In this document: in pieces, positions 5,953 to 6,607 of the stretch
Position numbering within the stretch: the first letter of the stretch is position 1
How the letters are laid out: each line of letters begins with the position of its first letter
Origin: Treponema sp.
GTDB lineage: Bacteria; Spirochaetota; Spirochaetia; Treponematales; Breznakiellaceae
Assembly: GCA_031259515.1 (NCBI GenBank)
Contig: JAIRLK010000073.1
Coordinates: forward strand, 1 to 6,607
Reading direction: 5' to 3'
DNA length: 6,607 nucleotides
Made by a program: the position numbers and the translations under genes
Notes under the pieces: model-generated
Databases searched by the model: none
What the model was told of the DNA's origin: nothing
What the model saw: the letters and a program-made list of their open reading frames with translations, nothing else

Positions 5953-6607
5953 ATGATGAAAACCCCTAAACATTATATTCTTCTTATTTTTATCGTGTTT
6001 ATAGGATGTTCAACCTCAAACAAACAGGGTAAAGGAATAACAAATGTTCCGTCTATGAATAGGGTTGACTTAATTCATTCTCTTTCTTTGGCGGAGAATG
6101 ACTGGAACTTAGACACTGCTGATACTCAAAAAGCATATTAATATGCTAACTTATTATATCAAAGCGGTAATTTCTGGCGGAGTTGGGAGATAATGGAAAA
6201 GTTTGAAAACAAAACAAATTTATCTCCTTCATTCATATTATTGGCCGGGAAGCTATCCTATATGTTAGGATATTATGATATTTCAGAATATTATTTTAAG
6301 AAATTAATTGATAATATTGAATATCATGATATTGTTTTGTCAAATTTATTGTTAGTTTATTATCAGCAAAACAGATTTGATAAAATCAAAGAATTGCCTT
6401 TTTCTTCTGAAAATAGAGATGCATTAATTCCACTCATCGGTGCTTTTATTGATAATCCCTATCAAATCCAATGGTCTAACTTAGAAAGAACATCGGTAAT
6501 AAAATTTATCACTACCGATATTCTGCCGGTATTTGATATAAAGGTAAATGGTAAAACTATTATGGTACTTTTTGATACCGGGGCTGATATGCTTGTTCTT
6601 GATCCTG
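5953..6607 (+). pseudogene. Lipoprotein with retropepsin-like aspartic protease domain, interrupted by an in-frame TAA, 3' end outside the window
   Basis: The N-terminus MMKTPKHYILLIFIVFIGCS is a lipoprotein signal: a short basic part, a hydrophobic stretch and a lipobox ending at Cys19, so the mature protein should be lipid-anchored in the envelope. A TAA at 6139-6141 (codon 63) interrupts the frame, yet the same frame stays open for the remaining 155 codons. This part begins YANLLYQSGNFWRSWEIMEKF and is helical and TPR-like (LSYMLGYYDISEYYFKKL). It then passes into PVFDIKVNGKTIMVLFDTGA, the start of a retropepsin-like domain with the catalytic Asp at codon 208 (DTGA). The protein is cut by the window edge. 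GAGGAAAG precedes two adjacent ATGs (5953 and 5956). An internal ATG at 6193 after GGGAG could restart translation without the signal peptide. Base composition is far more A+T-rich than the gat operon. Its substrate is unknown. Confidence 0.75.
6132..6147. repeat. 16-bp perfect palindrome centred on the premature TAA
   Basis: AGCATATTAATATGCT reads the same on both strands, and its centre lies within the in-frame TAA of the lipoprotein gene. With GAA in place of TAA the codons would read Ala-Tyr-Glu-Tyr-Ala and the symmetry would be broken only at the centre. It may be chance in A+T-rich DNA or a small protein-binding site. Confidence 0.5.

Overview
The window is bacterial DNA in three compositional blocks. 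A G+C-rich core on the minus strand (about 5479 down to 561) is flanked by visibly A+T-rich DNA at both ends (about 1-560 and 5870-6607). My best guess for the host is a spirochaete of the Treponema group. This rests only on the general look of the proteins, and no marker here settles it.

The core is a four-gene operon for tRNA-dependent amidation, read right to left: gatC, gatA, gatB, then an archaeal-type (short, no GAD domain) aspartyl-tRNA synthetase. The synthetase carries the His and Pro residues that mark a non-discriminating enzyme, so it should make Asp-tRNA(Asn) as well as Asp-tRNA(Asp). GatCAB would then convert Asp-tRNA(Asn) to Asn-tRNA(Asn), and possibly Glu-tRNA(Gln) to Gln-tRNA(Gln). 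The genes are tightly packed with good ribosome binding sites, except gatC, which has none visible and may be leaderless. A hairpin followed by a T-rich stretch lies just after aspS.

The most striking point is that gatA carries an in-frame TAG at codon 461 of about 523. The conserved amidase C-terminus continues in the same frame for 62 more codons and ends two bases before the gatB start codon. A second gene in the window, a promoter-driven lipoprotein with a retropepsin-like aspartic protease domain at the right edge, also has an in-frame stop (TAA, codon 63) followed by about 155 open codons in the same frame. TAG and TAA also end other genes here, so wholesale recoding is unlikely. Readthrough, recent decay or sequence error are the competing explanations.

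The flanks hold mobile-element debris. On the left is an internal piece of an IS4-family transposase, preceded by the last 35 codons of an unknown, probably outer-membrane beta-barrel, gene. On the right is the frameshifted C-terminal end of an integrase-core transposase. No tRNA, rRNA, CRISPR array or recognisable riboswitch was seen. Positions 111-204 hold only a short palindrome.
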